Positions 32,544 through 43,719 of a DNA stretch of 64,000 bases are shown piece by piece. The DNA lies in contig JARKIF010000012.1 in NCBI GenBank assembly GCA_029378245.1, positions 868,001-932,000 of the forward strand, read 5' to 3'. The notes under the pieces were generated by a model. That model had not been told where the DNA came from and searched no databases. It saw only the letters and a program-made list of their open reading frames with translations. The position numbers and the translations under genes were made by a program. Position 1 is the stretch's first letter. Every line of letters starts with the position of its first letter. This DNA is from Roridomyces roridus (taxonomy: Eukaryota > Basidiomycota > Agaricomycetes > Agaricales > Mycenaceae).

Positions 32544-34487
32544 TTGTCGTGATAAAGGCTGCGTCTACGATGGCGCCAGAAACGGCCTCCGCCGGGAGCC
32601 ATGAGACGATACTAGAGGGATGGGATGGGAACGCGCCGAGTGGGAGGCTGGATTTCGCAACGGCTGGGACCCAGTCTGTTGTTGACCAGGCTCCGCTTTT
32701 CGTTGCACCGCTGACCTGACCAATTCTGAACGAGGCTGCCTCCAGCCCAGAGGCCGCCAGGATCTACAAATCGTGTTAAAACTGAGCTCATATGAATTGG
32801 ATTGGAGACCTACCCGCTCAGATGCATATTTACTCTCGCCGTATCCGCTGCCAACTGCAACACTCGCGTCGAGCTGCATCTCTTCCGGGAAAGGACCGCG
32901 AGATTGATCCCAGCCTTGTGCCGAGGCAATGGAAGACGTGAACAGAAAACGGACGGCGTTCGCAGAGGAACGCGCCAAATCGATGAGGTTGCGCGTTCCC
33001 TTGATATGCGACTCGAACGAGGAAAGCTTTTTGTTAAAATCGAGCATCCAAGCGTTGTGGATTACCACGGTGACCGTGTCGCGAAGCTGACGAAGAATAA
33101 GCTATTCATTTCGAGCCGAGAAAGGCCCTTACCTCTGTCCAAACGTCCATGGGTAGTGATAGATCAGCCTTGGCCGTGTCACCCTCGAGAAACACGAGTT
33201 TGGCAGAGGAAAGAAGCTCCGTATTCAGACTCCGATCGACAAAGGCATCGTGCTGCCGCTCGGAGATGACTGTCCGTCCTCGCCGATTGAACGCATAAAC
33301 GCGCTGCACCGAAGCGGATTCCAGCAGCATCGCGAGAATGTGTGAACCCAGCGCTCCTGTCGTGCCAGTGAGGAGAACCACCGCATCTGAAGACCGAGGT
33401 GTCGTCGCCATGGCTGGAATGGGTGAGTCAAATCCCTGGCTGTATTTTGTAATCATGGCCTCCACAGCTGCTTTTTGATCGTCGATGGAGTCGGACTCGG
33501 AACCAGCTGCGTCCCCGCCTCGCACCACCTGTGCAATCGCGGCTGCCAGGTCTTGAATCGCCGGGTGTGAGTAGGCAATATTCTGCGGGATCTGGGCAGC
33601 CGCCCCCTTGTGCTCCGAGTTCCTCAGCGCGCCCACAATACGGTGTCGCAGGAAAGTTGCATTCAGACTGTCGAATCCCTGGTCAAAGAGATCGTCGCCA
33701 ACGCGGATGGGGCGGTCTGCAAGTTGGCTGGCGTGCGTCATTAGCCAAGGCTCGAGGTCTTTCTCAGTCCACGAAGCGGATGCCTCCACGTCGCTCCCGG
33801 CGCTACTGCTCGCTTCAATCGTGTTGTACCTGGGTGGAAGTCAGCCATGCATCGGAGAAAAAAAAGCCGGGAAACTCACAGAGCGTCAATCTCAGCGTCG
33901 TATATTGCCAAAGTCGCCTTCTTGATCACTGTGCCTTTGGGTGCACGCACCATAGGCTTGCTGGGTTGTGTGACCAAGATCATCTCCTTGTAAATGCGCG
34001 CAAAAGAAGGCGCGTTCTCGTTGGCTTCCTGGATCACTGGCCTGAGTTTTCGTTAGCATTGCACACACACTTCCTCGAAACCACTCACCAGATCACATTC
34101 CGGTATTCAGCCAACTGCTTCTCGTCGGAGGGATCCACCTTCTGCTGAGGGTGCGGTTCGATGAGCACTCCGATCTGGTTGCGCTCGCGTCCAAACATGA
34201 TAGCGCCGCGGATGAGGGGGGAGGACATCATCACGTCCTCCATTGGTCCGGGGACGGTCTTCTCCCCGTTCGCCATGATCAGGACGTCATCGAGACGGCC
34301 CACACTTGTCCAAGATTATCGGTTTGGGGAAAGGAAACGAGAGAGAGGCGTACATTCTGAACAAATCATGTTTCATCGGATGGCGCTCGAACAGATCCTT
34401 GGTCGAATAGCCCTTGACATCGGGCAGATTCTCAACAGCGACTTGATGAGTATCTGGTCTCGTCTGAAAAACCAAAGCATTTCCAGC

Positions 34488-35327
34488 TAAATGCAAAATA
34501 CTAGGCCATCATGACTCCAACAGCTGTGGAGCTACGAGTGATCCGGCCGAACTACGTCATGCAATCAACATACGCTCCGTCTTGCTCTCCTCAATGAACG
34601 ACCATGCCCTTCCGATACATGCATCCCCAGCAGAAGGTCCTGCTCCCCACCATCAAGAAGACCATTGAGAAGAACGGCGGCATCGCTGCAATGACTGAAA
34701 TCAGTGCTCGCACCGTCCGCCGAACGCTGAAGAATTACTACGACTAAGGGGACCTCGTATCGCCGAGGATGGGCCAAGTGGGGAGACCAAGAGCCTTGAC
34801 AGGGCTAGACATGTTGGTAAGCTGCGTGGATGGTTCGTCGGGCGGTGGGAGTCTATCAGTCATGCCGAGGAGGAACTGCGTTGTTGGGAATAGGCCCGCT
34901 GTGTGCACGGAGAAACCACGGGATGGGGAATATTTGGGACGCCGCCGATTCTGCTTCTACGGCTGCGCAGCGCTGCGCCGCAGCATTAGATTTAGTATAT
35001 ATACGGGGCTTGTGAACTCAAGCCCCCCAGCTTCCTGTACTTGATTAGTTGTCGAATTCAACATGCGTTCTATGCGCGGGGAGCGGCGGTTGCTACGGTT
35101 GCTGGATGGGCTGTTGCTGTTGCTGCATCGCACTGTGGTAGAAAGGAGGTGGATACGGGTAGTAGTAGTAAGGATATGGAGGCATTTCGCCTCCAGGTTG
35201 GTTGTGTGCAGGCATTGTCGTGGTTGTAAATGAGAGACCGTGCTATGTTGATCGTATGACGTAGCTCGGCCGGATCACTCGAGCTCCACAGCTGTTGGAG
35301 TCGTGATGGCCTAGTATTTTGCATTTA
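34488..35327. mobile_element. Non-autonomous Tc1/mariner-like element inside an intron
   Basis: Inverted termini of about 90 bp start AATGCAAAATACTAGGCC at both ends and are bordered by TA. The element lies inside intron 5 of the reductase gene, which would be about 65 bp without it. On the plus strand about 34602-34747, a 47-codon frame starting MPFRYMHPQQ and containing TVRRTLKNYYD looks like a helix-turn-helix remnant. GRPRALTGLD just after resembles Tc1-type transposase linkers. No catalytic DDE/D region remains. On the minus strand near 35212, a short Pro/Tyr-rich frame (MPPYPYYYYPYPPP) is present. Confidence 0.75.
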
Positions 35328-36814
35328 GCTGTCAACGCAACATCCAAGATTAAACAGAAATAAACTGACCAAGAACTGACACTCGAAAGTTCCATCGCCT
35401 TGCGACACCCACCGGACATGCACCCGGTCACTGAACCGCAGCCAGGACCACTCGCGGGCGTCCATCTCCTCCTGATGGCGCTTGACAATGCCGGGGAATC
35501 CGACTGCGAGGGACATCAGTACACGAGCCAGAAATGTAAAAGAGAAATCCTCACATTCTGTCGCTCCATACATTGACACAAGATTGACTCCCTCCTTCAC
35601 AAGCTTATCCCCCACGCGTTCCGACAGTGGTCCGCCGGAATAGGCCAACAAGTTCAACGTCTTCAAATACTCCACATGCTTCTTCTCCGCTGCCCACTCC
35701 AAGATCATGGCAGGCACAGCGACGATACCATCTGCCTTTGCTCTTCGTGCGTTCTCGATTGCATTTTCAGCGGTGGGAACGATTGGGATGCGGTATTCCA
35801 TTGGTGTGGAGAGGGATGATGGAGGGTAGATGCATGCAGTGCCGCCGGCGAGGATAGGGAATGCATGTTGCTCGACCTGAGCGAAGCCGTGGAAGGGGGG
35901 GAGAGCGCCAACAGCTTGGCGGGGTGCAAGCTCGCGGGACTCGAAGAGAGCGTCTGTGAATTGGCTTAATACGAATCGTCAGTTGAAGGGACTGTTGGGG
36001 CTTACCCCTTGCGGCGTAGTGGAGCAGCGTCCGATGCGTCTCCGGAATTGATTTCGGGAAACCGGTGCTACCTGCGAGCATAATTTAATATATGAAGAAG
36101 AAGCGCATTGTTTTACCTACCGCTCGAGTGAAGATACATGGCCACTGTGTTTAACGGGGTGCGTGTAGATGGGGCGGGATAAGGGGTGAACTCGTCCGAG
36201 GGGGATTCACGTCCGAGATGCGGGTAAAGCTGCCCCAGGAATGGAACCTCCTCCACAGAAAGATCGTAGGGCGCGCTCAGAGTCGCGAGTTCCGCGGAAA
36301 TAGCGTCCGTCAGTGGCCCCAGCGAGGTCTTTGTGATCAACACACGATGGCATTTCGTGGTGTCCAATAGATGCAGCACAGCGGCGGAAGAGTTCCGGTT
36401 TGAGATGGGGAAAGGCTTGAGACAAGATTCAGAAAGATATACGATGGGACCCGGAATCAAACTTACGACGATACCAGCCTTGATGCAGCCAGCGACAAGG
36501 GTTTGATAGATCAAGGAATCCGTCAAAGCTATTATGGCGAGCACCTACCCTTCCAGGCCGACACGCCGAGGCCGGAGGATGTGGGCGACGCGGTGCGCCG
36601 CTCTGGCGAATTCAAAGTGGCTGATGTCGGTGATGCAGCCCTGGGCGTCTGCGAACGAGAAAGCAGCGCCGAAGTTGTTATGGGAGATGTGGAAGTCGAT
36701 TATCTCGTCGAGGCTGAGAGTGCAGTCCAGAGGAGGGAGTACACTGGACATCGTAGTAGTCAAGTGATTCTTTGAGTAAGTTGGTCGAGTGCACTTGGCT
36801 TTCATTCGTGAGAT

Positions 36815-36822
36815 CTTATATA
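36815..36822 (-). promoter_or_regulatory. TATA box of the reductase gene
   Basis: TATATAAG on the minus strand lies about 64 bp upstream of the start codon at 36751, a normal core-promoter spacing. Confidence 0.6.
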
Positions 36823-36829
36823 GGCGACG

Positions 36830-38440
36830 ACCCCGATGGTGGCGCTCCCCCAGGATGTAAAGTCGGCCCCAGGCAGAATACACCGAGCAGTCTGCGAGGT
36901 TAGCAGCGGCGTATGGCCTTATCGGCGTGAACAAATCCAAAAACGACACCGTGCCGCAGATGGATGCCGTTCCATTGGAAAATTTGAGCTTGAGAAGCAG
37001 ACCTATGTATACATTTGACGTGAGAATCGTCCGTCGCGAGTCGGGCCAGCGAGGAAGACCGAGCCAAAGACCGAACGATCACCGTAATCGCCGTCTTGTG
37101 GGGCGACGGCATCGGTGTCCTGCGAGAATTTCCTGGGAGTAAAGAGTCCATGCGGGGCGCCCGGGTCCAGTGAAGCCGAAATGCCCTTTTCGGACGGCGC
37201 CTGCCAGAATGAGTTTGGAGACAAGCTAGAAGTACAGACTAGAGAGGGTGCGGGCAAATCGTGCGCGCGGCCCGACGGCTCATTCTCTCAACTGTGAGTC
37301 CAGGTTCGCTAGAACTTGGAGCGTGGATACAAAGGACGCTGAATAGAGTAGGTCCGCTGAGGCATGGAAGATTCGGACAGCGGTCGGTGAGTCTGTGCAC
37401 TGTGAACAAACCTTACACCCGCTGCTCTTTGGTCATTGCGAAGAAAGCCTTAGAAAGGTACCGCCGTACCGGGAGAGTGGCGAGAGCTAAGACATCGGAT
37501 ACCCGCGCCCAATGAGTCATGACACGCTTGCTTTGAATTGAATGTTGGATAGAGGAGCTGATCATGAGTTTGCCAGCATTCGGAAGAAGTATGAGCGTCC
37601 CAATCCCAAGGCTGGAACAGTCGAATCAAGACGAGAGATGAGGAGAACGAGGAGAACGTGGCGTTTGATCTTGGTTTGATCGGCGGTAAATAGGCGAGGT
37701 CATCAATCCACAGTCATGTGCCATCAATGATGTTCGCGCATGCAAGACGCGTCTTCGCGTCCAACAACAAGGACGACAATTGTGTAAACTTGGTGGGTGG
37801 GCCGAGGCTGCGCCCGGCAGACCGAGTACTTTGGGGCTGCATCTGCTTTTACTATTGATAGATCTTCCCTTGATCAAAGGACAAACAACAACAACAACAC
37901 TGAGTGAAAGAATGGGCCTGGATTCTTCCCCCAGTGCTCGAAGAATTCTGTAAATATTCAAGGCCCTTCTAGCAGGTTAGAAGATGCACAGGAAATAGAG
38001 ATTTTGAATAAAAGTGCACATTGAACACTTGTTAGGCACACCAGAGTGGCCCACTGGGATTTCAACATGCCCTTGACAGTTTTTGCAGCATGCGGCAACC
38101 AAGTTCACTAAACAGGTCAAAAATAGGCAGACACCCGCGGTCTTTGTGATGACTCAAAGCTCACTGCTCGACGCTGTCGCGTTGAGCCAATATTTGGATA
38201 ACACATGGAAATACATATACCAAAACTTGAAACCACAGGCAGACTCAGAGGGCCCGCAATACAAAGTAAAAGACGAGGAGCAGATGGCATACAAAAGAGA
38301 AGAAAAAAATAGAACGGCTGCGGCGGGAATCGAACGAGGGACACGCACGTTAAGTCACGTAAGCTCACAGATTTCTGGTTACACGAAAATCGCAAACAGC
38401 CAAACCTGGTACGGGACAAAAATCATATGATCGATTACGT
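36830..38440. other. Intergenic, no recognised gene
   Basis: Short frames only. About 110 bp near 37020-37180 (GAGAATCGTCCGT, GCGAGTCGGGCCAGCGAGGAA, GGGGCGCCCGGG) recur at about 53230-53305, marking another small duplication in the same orientation. A tRNA-like segment at 38316-38401 was rejected. Confidence 0.45.
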
Positions 38441-38604
38441 AAAGTACTCGGAAACATTTATTCACGTGTGTCAGAAACAGAGCTCAGGTTTTCTCGAACT
38501 CTGTCCTTCATCATAGCTTCCATTAGAAAGAAATTCCAGACCCCTGAATGGTGAATTCCGGGCTCAAGTTGCCCGAATCACCGAACACTGTTCATCCCGT
38601 CAGT

Positions 38605-39056
38605 TCAGCGTGTCGTGTTGTGAAAACACAACGCACAATCAAGCTGATAGTAGCTACCCTCGAAGACGAGCGGGACGGTGACTTCGATGTGCCCCAGAAG
38701 GATACTGAAGTTCTCCGCGAGGATGACTGCAGAGATGTCCGTTGGTCGGTACATAAAAGAATCAAAGAGAAGCAGAATGAGGGGCGCACCCGGAGTGATG
38801 ACCTTATCCTTGACGAGGACCAGCATGCCGACGGTGTCAGTGATTTCTGCGGGCGGGTTGGAGGTGTCCCTGTGGGCACATATCAGTCTCTTTCAATCGA
38901 CGCTGTGAGAAAGAAAGATAATGTTCATACCAAGTGACAGTCTGAGTCTGTCCCGGCAGTCGGGGAGGTGACGGGGGGATCAAAGACGTCGAGGGAAGCA
39001 GCAGCAGCGCTGAGCGCGGCGACGAGCAAAGAAGCGAAGACGGCGGTGAACTTCAT
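38605..39056 (-). pseudogene. Kre9/Knh1-type secreted protein, frameshifted
   Basis: A signal peptide (MKFTAVFASLLVAALSAAAA) is followed by a Kre9/Knh1 N-terminal-like segment: LDVFDPPVTSPTAG, then VTWDTSNPPAEITDT and VGMLVLVKD in exon 2. A 61-bp intron lies at 38870-38930. The two parts are in different frames: spliced length is 391 nt, one over a multiple of three, and the shift lies near 38945 within the TAGT/QTVTW junction. The C-terminus is also atypical (GSYYQLDC). Relatives are small secreted or GPI-anchored proteins linked to beta-glucan walls. A TATAAAA box is at 39129-39135. Consensus error at one base remains possible. Confidence 0.7.
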
Positions 39057-39736
39057 TTCGTGCAACTGGTTCAAGTGCGGAAGAGGGTCCAAGAGTGGAT
39101 TGGAAAATGGTGAGCTGGTAGAAGCTGCTTTTATAGCATTCTCGGGAAATTTATGCCGTGGTTGACTTCTGCAGTAATGCCTATGGAGCATTCCCATGAG
39201 AACTGCCTCGCTGGAGCAGGTTTTTGATAGAGTAGTGATTTGACAGATCCAGCTGTTGCCGGCGAGCCGGGAATTTGAGGGCGATTTTACTTACTTGCAT
39301 TCCTGGCCATCATGATACACGTGAATTGATTTCTCCCCCCGCATCTGCGCCCTTACTATAACTTAGTCTCCAGGTTGAAAAGAGGCAAACTCCAGATGTT
39401 ACTACTCCCTGACTTATCCCACGCTGTCGATACTTAGCGGCGGGCGGCAAGGGCGGCATCCGAATTGGAACCCAGACTTGGAGACCGTCGAAGGCCGAGA
39501 TCGGGTATTCACCTCGTTAATTACTACTTCTGACGACACCTTCGGCCAAACGGCGATTGGACCGTCAACTTGTGGCGAGTGTTGTTCACTGGCCCACCGG
39601 CGGCGGCGTTGGCTCGCCGCAAAGAAGAAGATTAGATTTCCGGAGTTCCAAACATTGCACATAGATTCGGCTTCTGAGTGTCTCACGGGTTGTAGCGCGT
39701 CAAAAAATCAGAAAAGGAAGAAAGTTTATACATATG

Positions 39737-39932
39737 TTACAGCTAACTGCATAACTCTGGAGCGCTTCGGAAAAAAGTTCACAGACCATAAATGGCAATG
39801 AATGACGTTGAAGTTCCTAATGAGGTCTGCGCTCCACAGTAGCAAGCGCGGAGCATAGCTGGAGATCTAGAGCTGTCAAACTTTGAGTGAACTTTTTCTG
39901 GAAGTGCTCCAGAGTTTTGCAGTTAGCTGTAA
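39737..39932. mobile_element. 196-bp MITE present only in duplication copy A
   Basis: Termini TTACAGCTAACTGCA...TGCAGTTAGCTGTAA continue inwards with inverted similarity (CTCTGGAGCGCTTC against CTCTGGAGCACTTC, then AAAAAGTTCAC). The orthologous position in copy B (near 54810) lacks it and reads straight through, so it inserted after the duplication. The target duplication could not be fixed (AT or TA likely). No coding capacity. Confidence 0.75.
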
Positions 39933-40531
39933 TAATGTAGTCAGGTTTATTGATGCTGCCGCCCCAGAGCGACCCATCAGGCCTCAGGGATGACATCCGA
40001 GTCCCACGGTTCGACGGCAGAGATCGATGGTTGATTTTTACAGTACATGTAGTGATCTGAGATTGTTAAACGGGGCCCAAGCTTCAAGCTCGATTCCGCA
40101 GTACAGTCCGGCTCGGGCATGTTGAAACAAACCCGTCCACATTCGCTATCTCAAAAAAAAAAGCAAGCGTGAAGGCGTGTCATGGGATGCCTGGTCTGGC
40201 AAGCTGTGATCTATGGACCTGCGTAGACCCAAAAAGCAAGTCTTGTTCTTTATTTCGGAGTTTATTGACTGAGTCCTGACGTGTTTAAGGCGGGAACCCT
40301 GCGCTCAAGGTGTACGGCATTGACCCAGACACTTTTGAGGTTCCTGCTTCTTCGATCTTACAAACTGAATGCTTACCCAGCGTAGGTAACTTGGATTCGA
40401 GCGTCTTTTTCAGTCAGAGGTCTAGATCCTGCCGAACGTCACTCTAAGACTACATCTCGGACACCAACTTCCAAATCTCCCCTCCCCGGTCCGCCCCACG
40501 TGCCATTATTTTTTCACTCTCCGGGTTACCA

Positions 40532-40963
40532 CAGTGTTGGCCCTAAGGCCTATAGCTAAGGCCTGAGGTTCGTCCTAAGGCCTTAGGCCTTAATTAAGCC
40601 CTGAGGCTAAGCCTTAGCTTGGAGCCTGGTTTTCAACCTAAGGCCTGAGGCTTAGTGATGGGATCAATTTTGATGGATCAGCATCCGGCAAACACCCAGC
40701 ACTACTGTTCATCCCAGTGTGAGTTGTTGCTCATGGATAGGTACACTGTCTATAGCTTACAGATGTCACACGCGCCTGTTTCGAGTTGGTTTCAAGCTCA
40801 ATAGCTGTTCCTTGAATGGTTCCAGTTGGTCTGTGTATGATGAGAAATTATTTCCTTTTTGGGTTCTAAGGGCTGAGGCTGCCTAAGCCCTAAGGTCTTA
40901 ACCTAAGGCCTAAGGCCTTAACTACTCTGAGGGTCCATAATTAAGGCCTTAGGGCCATCACTG
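40532..40963. mobile_element. AAGGCCTTA-family hAT-like element
   Basis: This 432-bp element has termini CAGTGTTGGCCCTAAGGCC and the complement of CAGTGATGGCCCTAAGGCC. Exact 8-bp duplications GGTTACCA flank it at 40524-40531 and 40964-40971. CCTAAGGCC, AAGGCCTTAG and CTGAGGCTAAG words fill both ends. CAGTG termini plus 8-bp duplications point to the hAT superfamily. No open frame of note. Confidence 0.9.
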
Positions 40964-41010
40964 GGTTACCACACTGACAGCTACCTGGGGCCGCTTCTAC
41001 AGCGCACGCG

Positions 41011-41645
41011 TAGTGATGGATCGGTTCGGTTCGGTTCGCGTTCAGGACACTTTTCGTCGAACGCCGAACCTGAACCTAGCGTTCGGTTCAGCAAAACCTC
41101 GAACGCCGAACCTGAACGCGCGTTCACGTTCAGTTCGGCGTTCGAACGCGTTCGAACCCCGGATTTTCCCGGCGATAGTCCACACAGAATCTAAAGGTAT
41201 ATGATGGCCAAATGTGCTTAAGGAATCACTGAATACCCCAGACCAAGCACTTAGCCCACTTTGAGGTCCACAGCGCCCATACAGTAGGACTCGCGCAGCT
41301 CTGATGTGCCATCAAGACTGATCAGACAGGCTGAGACAGCCAGCGCCGACCCACCACAGTCTCCAACCTAGATTCTGTGAAATGAACGGTCACTGTGTGA
41401 GTTTTCTCTCTACTCTATCGAGTATCACCCTGCTAATTACCTCGGAAGTGCCGTCAAAATCTGCAAGATGGCCGCTTTCGGTTCAATTTCGCGTTCGCGT
41501 TCGAACGCGAGTGCTCCCGGCCGAACGCTGAACCGAACCTTGCGTTCAGGTTCAGCAGTTTCCTGAACCTGAACGCTGAACGGCCGTTCGGTTCGGTTCG
41601 GTTCAGGTTCGAACCGTTTCTTTGAACCGGACTCACCCAACACTT
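41011..41645. mobile_element. GGTTCG-family hAT-like element, copy 1
   Basis: This 635-bp element has exact 8-bp duplications CGCACGCG at 41003-41010 and 41646-41653. It starts TAGTGATGGATCGGTTCGG and ends with the complement of AAGTGTTGGGTGAGTCCGG. Dense GGTTCGGTTCG/GAACCGAACC arrays fill about 170 bp at each end. The interrupted coding fragment is continuous in copy B of the duplication (54060-54100), which supplies the empty site. Identical in length to the relative at 58447-59081. Confidence 0.92.
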
Positions 41646-41907
41646 CGCACGCGAGACTTACGAGCCGCTCTCTCCGGCTTTCTGGCATATTCTCACTGAC
41701 GTCTTCGCGACGAGCGATACGGCGTTCCAGATTTTTAACACATTTTGCACTGGGTATTGTGTTAACACTACGAGCTGTGATACTTATGCGGGCGTTACGG
41801 TCCGAGAACAACTGCGTGAGTACCGGGTTGCATTTGCTGAAGGTCTGGTTCAACGATGTCCCGGCGGAGCGCCGCGGAGGGTTCTCGTTGAGCAGGCGCG
41901 CAGCTAG
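41646..41907 (+). pseudogene. Unrecognised coding fragment, copy A
   Basis: With 40972-41010 it forms a frame reading TATWGRFYSAR, then, after the hAT-like insert, LTDVFATSDTAFQIFNTFC and YAGVTVREQL, ending in TAG at 41905-41907. Copy B (53798-54127) has the same fragment uninterrupted. I do not recognise the family. It is a gene piece duplicated with the block and then broken. Confidence 0.5.
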
Positions 41908-42127
41908 CGGTGGGGCGCATGATTCAGATGAATGTGAGGGTACCGGTCTTGCCCAGATTCTTTCTCAAGGTGAAGTTTCACTGGTTTCGTCTGTGTGACA
42001 AAATTGTCACTCTTTGAAAACGCGGTTCTGTAGATTATGATTCACTACTGTGGGAGTATCAGACGCCAGCGGCCCGCGAGAGAGGTTTGTCGGGTCGGGC
42101 CGTTCAAGTTAGTTGTCCTGCAATCTA

Positions 42128-42975
42128 CTGTACTATTTCAACCAATCCTTCACTGGGTGTCACGCGTCACCGCCAAAGTTCACCAGATAAGAGATTCACC
42201 GAGCGGCCATCAGATCAAATTTCCTTATATGGACTGATGACATCAGTCGGATCATACATTCTGTCTGAAATTGATGGGAAACCCCTGTTTCCCGAATTGC
42301 CGAAGCGAAAATTTTGAATGTCACCCGTCACCGGGTGCAAAATCCTTCATTTCAGAGGAACCGTTCGATTGGTCTAATTAGATTTCCCCGAAAGGATGAC
42401 AGCCCTGACACGCCGCCAGCCGACCGACCGTGCCTCCGTTCTTGGGTACTCTTGGTGATTGCCTTGGTCCCTCTCTGGCGGTGTCCTCTGATCCTCCCGT
42501 TCGGCACCAGCGGCTAGGACTCGGAACTGAGTCAATGCCGTTCAGCTCTGTCAACTGACGTCGCGGTACGTGTTGTACCCTCTGCAAACTTCTGCACATA
42601 CTCAGCTGGCAGACTGCAACGGGCACAGCTTGCTTGACCCTCCCCTCTTCAACCTAAAAGCTGTTCAATGGCTCCGATCAAATAGTAATCCTCACTCGGC
42701 AAAGCTCCAAGAAGAAATCTTTGCATTAGGCCAAGCAACATGAAATCTGCGGCCAAGCTGGAATTGCGCGCATTGTTGAGACATTGGGTCGAGAGGAAGC
42801 AGCCTCCGGGCTGCCGAGACACCTGTGTATGCATAGAACTGTTGGCCGAGGTACATGTATCACATATTGTCCCGGATCAACACTCTCGGGGATATCTAAT
42901 TAGACCAATCGAACTATGACTCTTCATTTCACAAGGCCTTGTCACGCGTCACTGAATCTTTGGTCGAAATAGTAC
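42128..42975. mobile_element. Inserted TIR element in duplication copy A
   Basis: Copy B lacks this roughly 850-bp stretch, so it is an insertion. Ends share TACTATTTCRACCAA in inverted orientation, GTCACGCGTCAC recurs near both ends, and an inner pair TCGATTGGTCTAATTAGAT (about 42368 and 42894) is inverted. No protein is recognised and the target duplication is not resolved. Confidence 0.55.
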
Positions 42976-43424
42976 GGTACTTATTACACATACTTACCCG
43001 GCCCGACGGGCAAGGCTACGCCGCTCGGCCGAATTCACCGACACAGATCAATGATCGAATCAGCGTCGGATGCAATTCGTCTTGCTTCTCTCCTCCATCA
43101 TGCAATCTCAAGATCTCAATTTCCTGCTCGCTCTTCGTCTTTTACTTCAGCCTGCTCTGTGTCAACTGCACGTCCCATCCGTGAACTGGAGCCTCTTCTC
43201 TAAAGACACCTAGTCCCTCGCAGGAGTGAGGACCGTCGCATTTACAGGGCATGCACACTTCGGCTTCTTGCATTCCATCATGGTTATCAATCCCACTGTG
43301 CGTCTATTCAGATCCTCTTCGTTTCAGATCCTGTGCACGCTTTCTTTCTCGCCGAATCGGACCTGAAAAGCACTGTGCCACGTATTTATGCACTTTCAAG
43401 AACAAAACAGATCTTTGTTGCTCG

Positions 43425-43640
43425 TTTCCATTTACGCTTGCGTCGATGTGGATATTGTCCGCCCGAAAACAAGGGCTGAATTCGAAGCAGATGATTGGGC
43501 TGCGACAGGCTTTGGGATAGGGGTCTCAGGCGAACAGATACACGAACGGTCTCGGCTGCAACGGTGACATCCCTGTCCAGAAGGTCCTTGCATGATGCGA
43601 CTGGTCCCAATACCGAATCAGAATTTCCGATTCTTAGTTG
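43425..43640 (+). pseudogene. AA10 gene 3' fragment
   Basis: The stretch from TACGCTTGCGTCGATGTGG (43431) through GTCCAGAAGGTCCTTGC (43575-43591) follows the last 55 codons of the AA10 gene with indels, so the frame is lost. About 80 bp of its 3' flank (TTCTTGCCTTTCGG, ATTCATACTAGC) also match. The N-terminal copper-binding half is absent. Confidence 0.85.
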
Positions 43641-43719
43641 TTCATTTTAGTTTCTTGCCTTTCGGCCCCTCTTTCTTCCGAGTCGTTTGCTGACCGTGTC
43701 GGCGAATAGGATTCATACT

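Larger units (their letters stand above)
26923..36751 (-). pseudogene. Adenylate-forming reductase (A-T-R, NRPS-like), disrupted
   Basis: Twelve exons encode 1066 residues once introns and insertions are removed (3201 nt, exactly 1067 codons). Introns: 36416-36466, 36072-36120, 35954-36005, 35504-35554, 34464-35369, 34305-34353, 34042-34088, 33830-33879, 33087-33132, 32764-32813, 27100-27151. The adenylation domain shows HSSGSTGFPKS, MYGATEFGFPG and GRLDDVLIMANGEK. The thiolation domain has its serine in DQGFDSLNATF. The reductase domain has TGTTGALGSH and the catalytic YGESK. These enzymes activate a carboxylic acid, load it on the carrier and release it as aldehyde or alcohol; the substrate is unknown. 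Three lesions are present: an in-frame TAG at 36545-36547 (codon 69, where GLEG-E/Q-V is expected), a TA-flanked element in intron 5, and a Ty1/copia element in the penultimate exon after AAFITT. The rest of the frame is preserved, so loss looks recent. Confidence 0.85.
38450..43225. repeat. Inverted segmental duplication, copy A
   Basis: Matches 53340-56215 in inverted orientation. Anchors include the Kre9-like promoter, GGGATGCCTGG...GCAAGCTG (about 40193-40213 versus 54512-54533), AGATTTGGAAGTTGG, the ATCTCACCGACGTC-type coding fragment and CACAGATCA...CGGATGCAAT near 43045. Copy A is longer because it carries four inserted elements (39737-39932, 40532-40963, 41011-41645, about 42128-42975). 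Copy B carries a different element and a deletion. Confidence 0.85.

Noticed and set aside
36545..36547. Hidden intron removing the in-frame TAG of the reductase gene
   Set aside because: The only GT-AG pair nearby gives a 20-nt intron that shifts the frame; flanking codons on both sides continue the family sequence in one frame.
18386..36547. Stop-codon reassignment (TAG read as Glu or Gln), suggested by two in-frame TAGs
   Set aside because: Other genes here, such as the MYB, C2H2 and F-box genes, end in TAG at natural C-termini; mutation or read error explains the two cases.
38316..38401. Possible tRNA on the minus strand (TTCGATTC loop, GGCTG...CAGCC ends, following T-run)
   Set aside because: The span is 86 nt, the T-stem has three mismatches, the D-arm does not fold and no anticodon stem of five pairs exists; a chance or decayed match is likelier.
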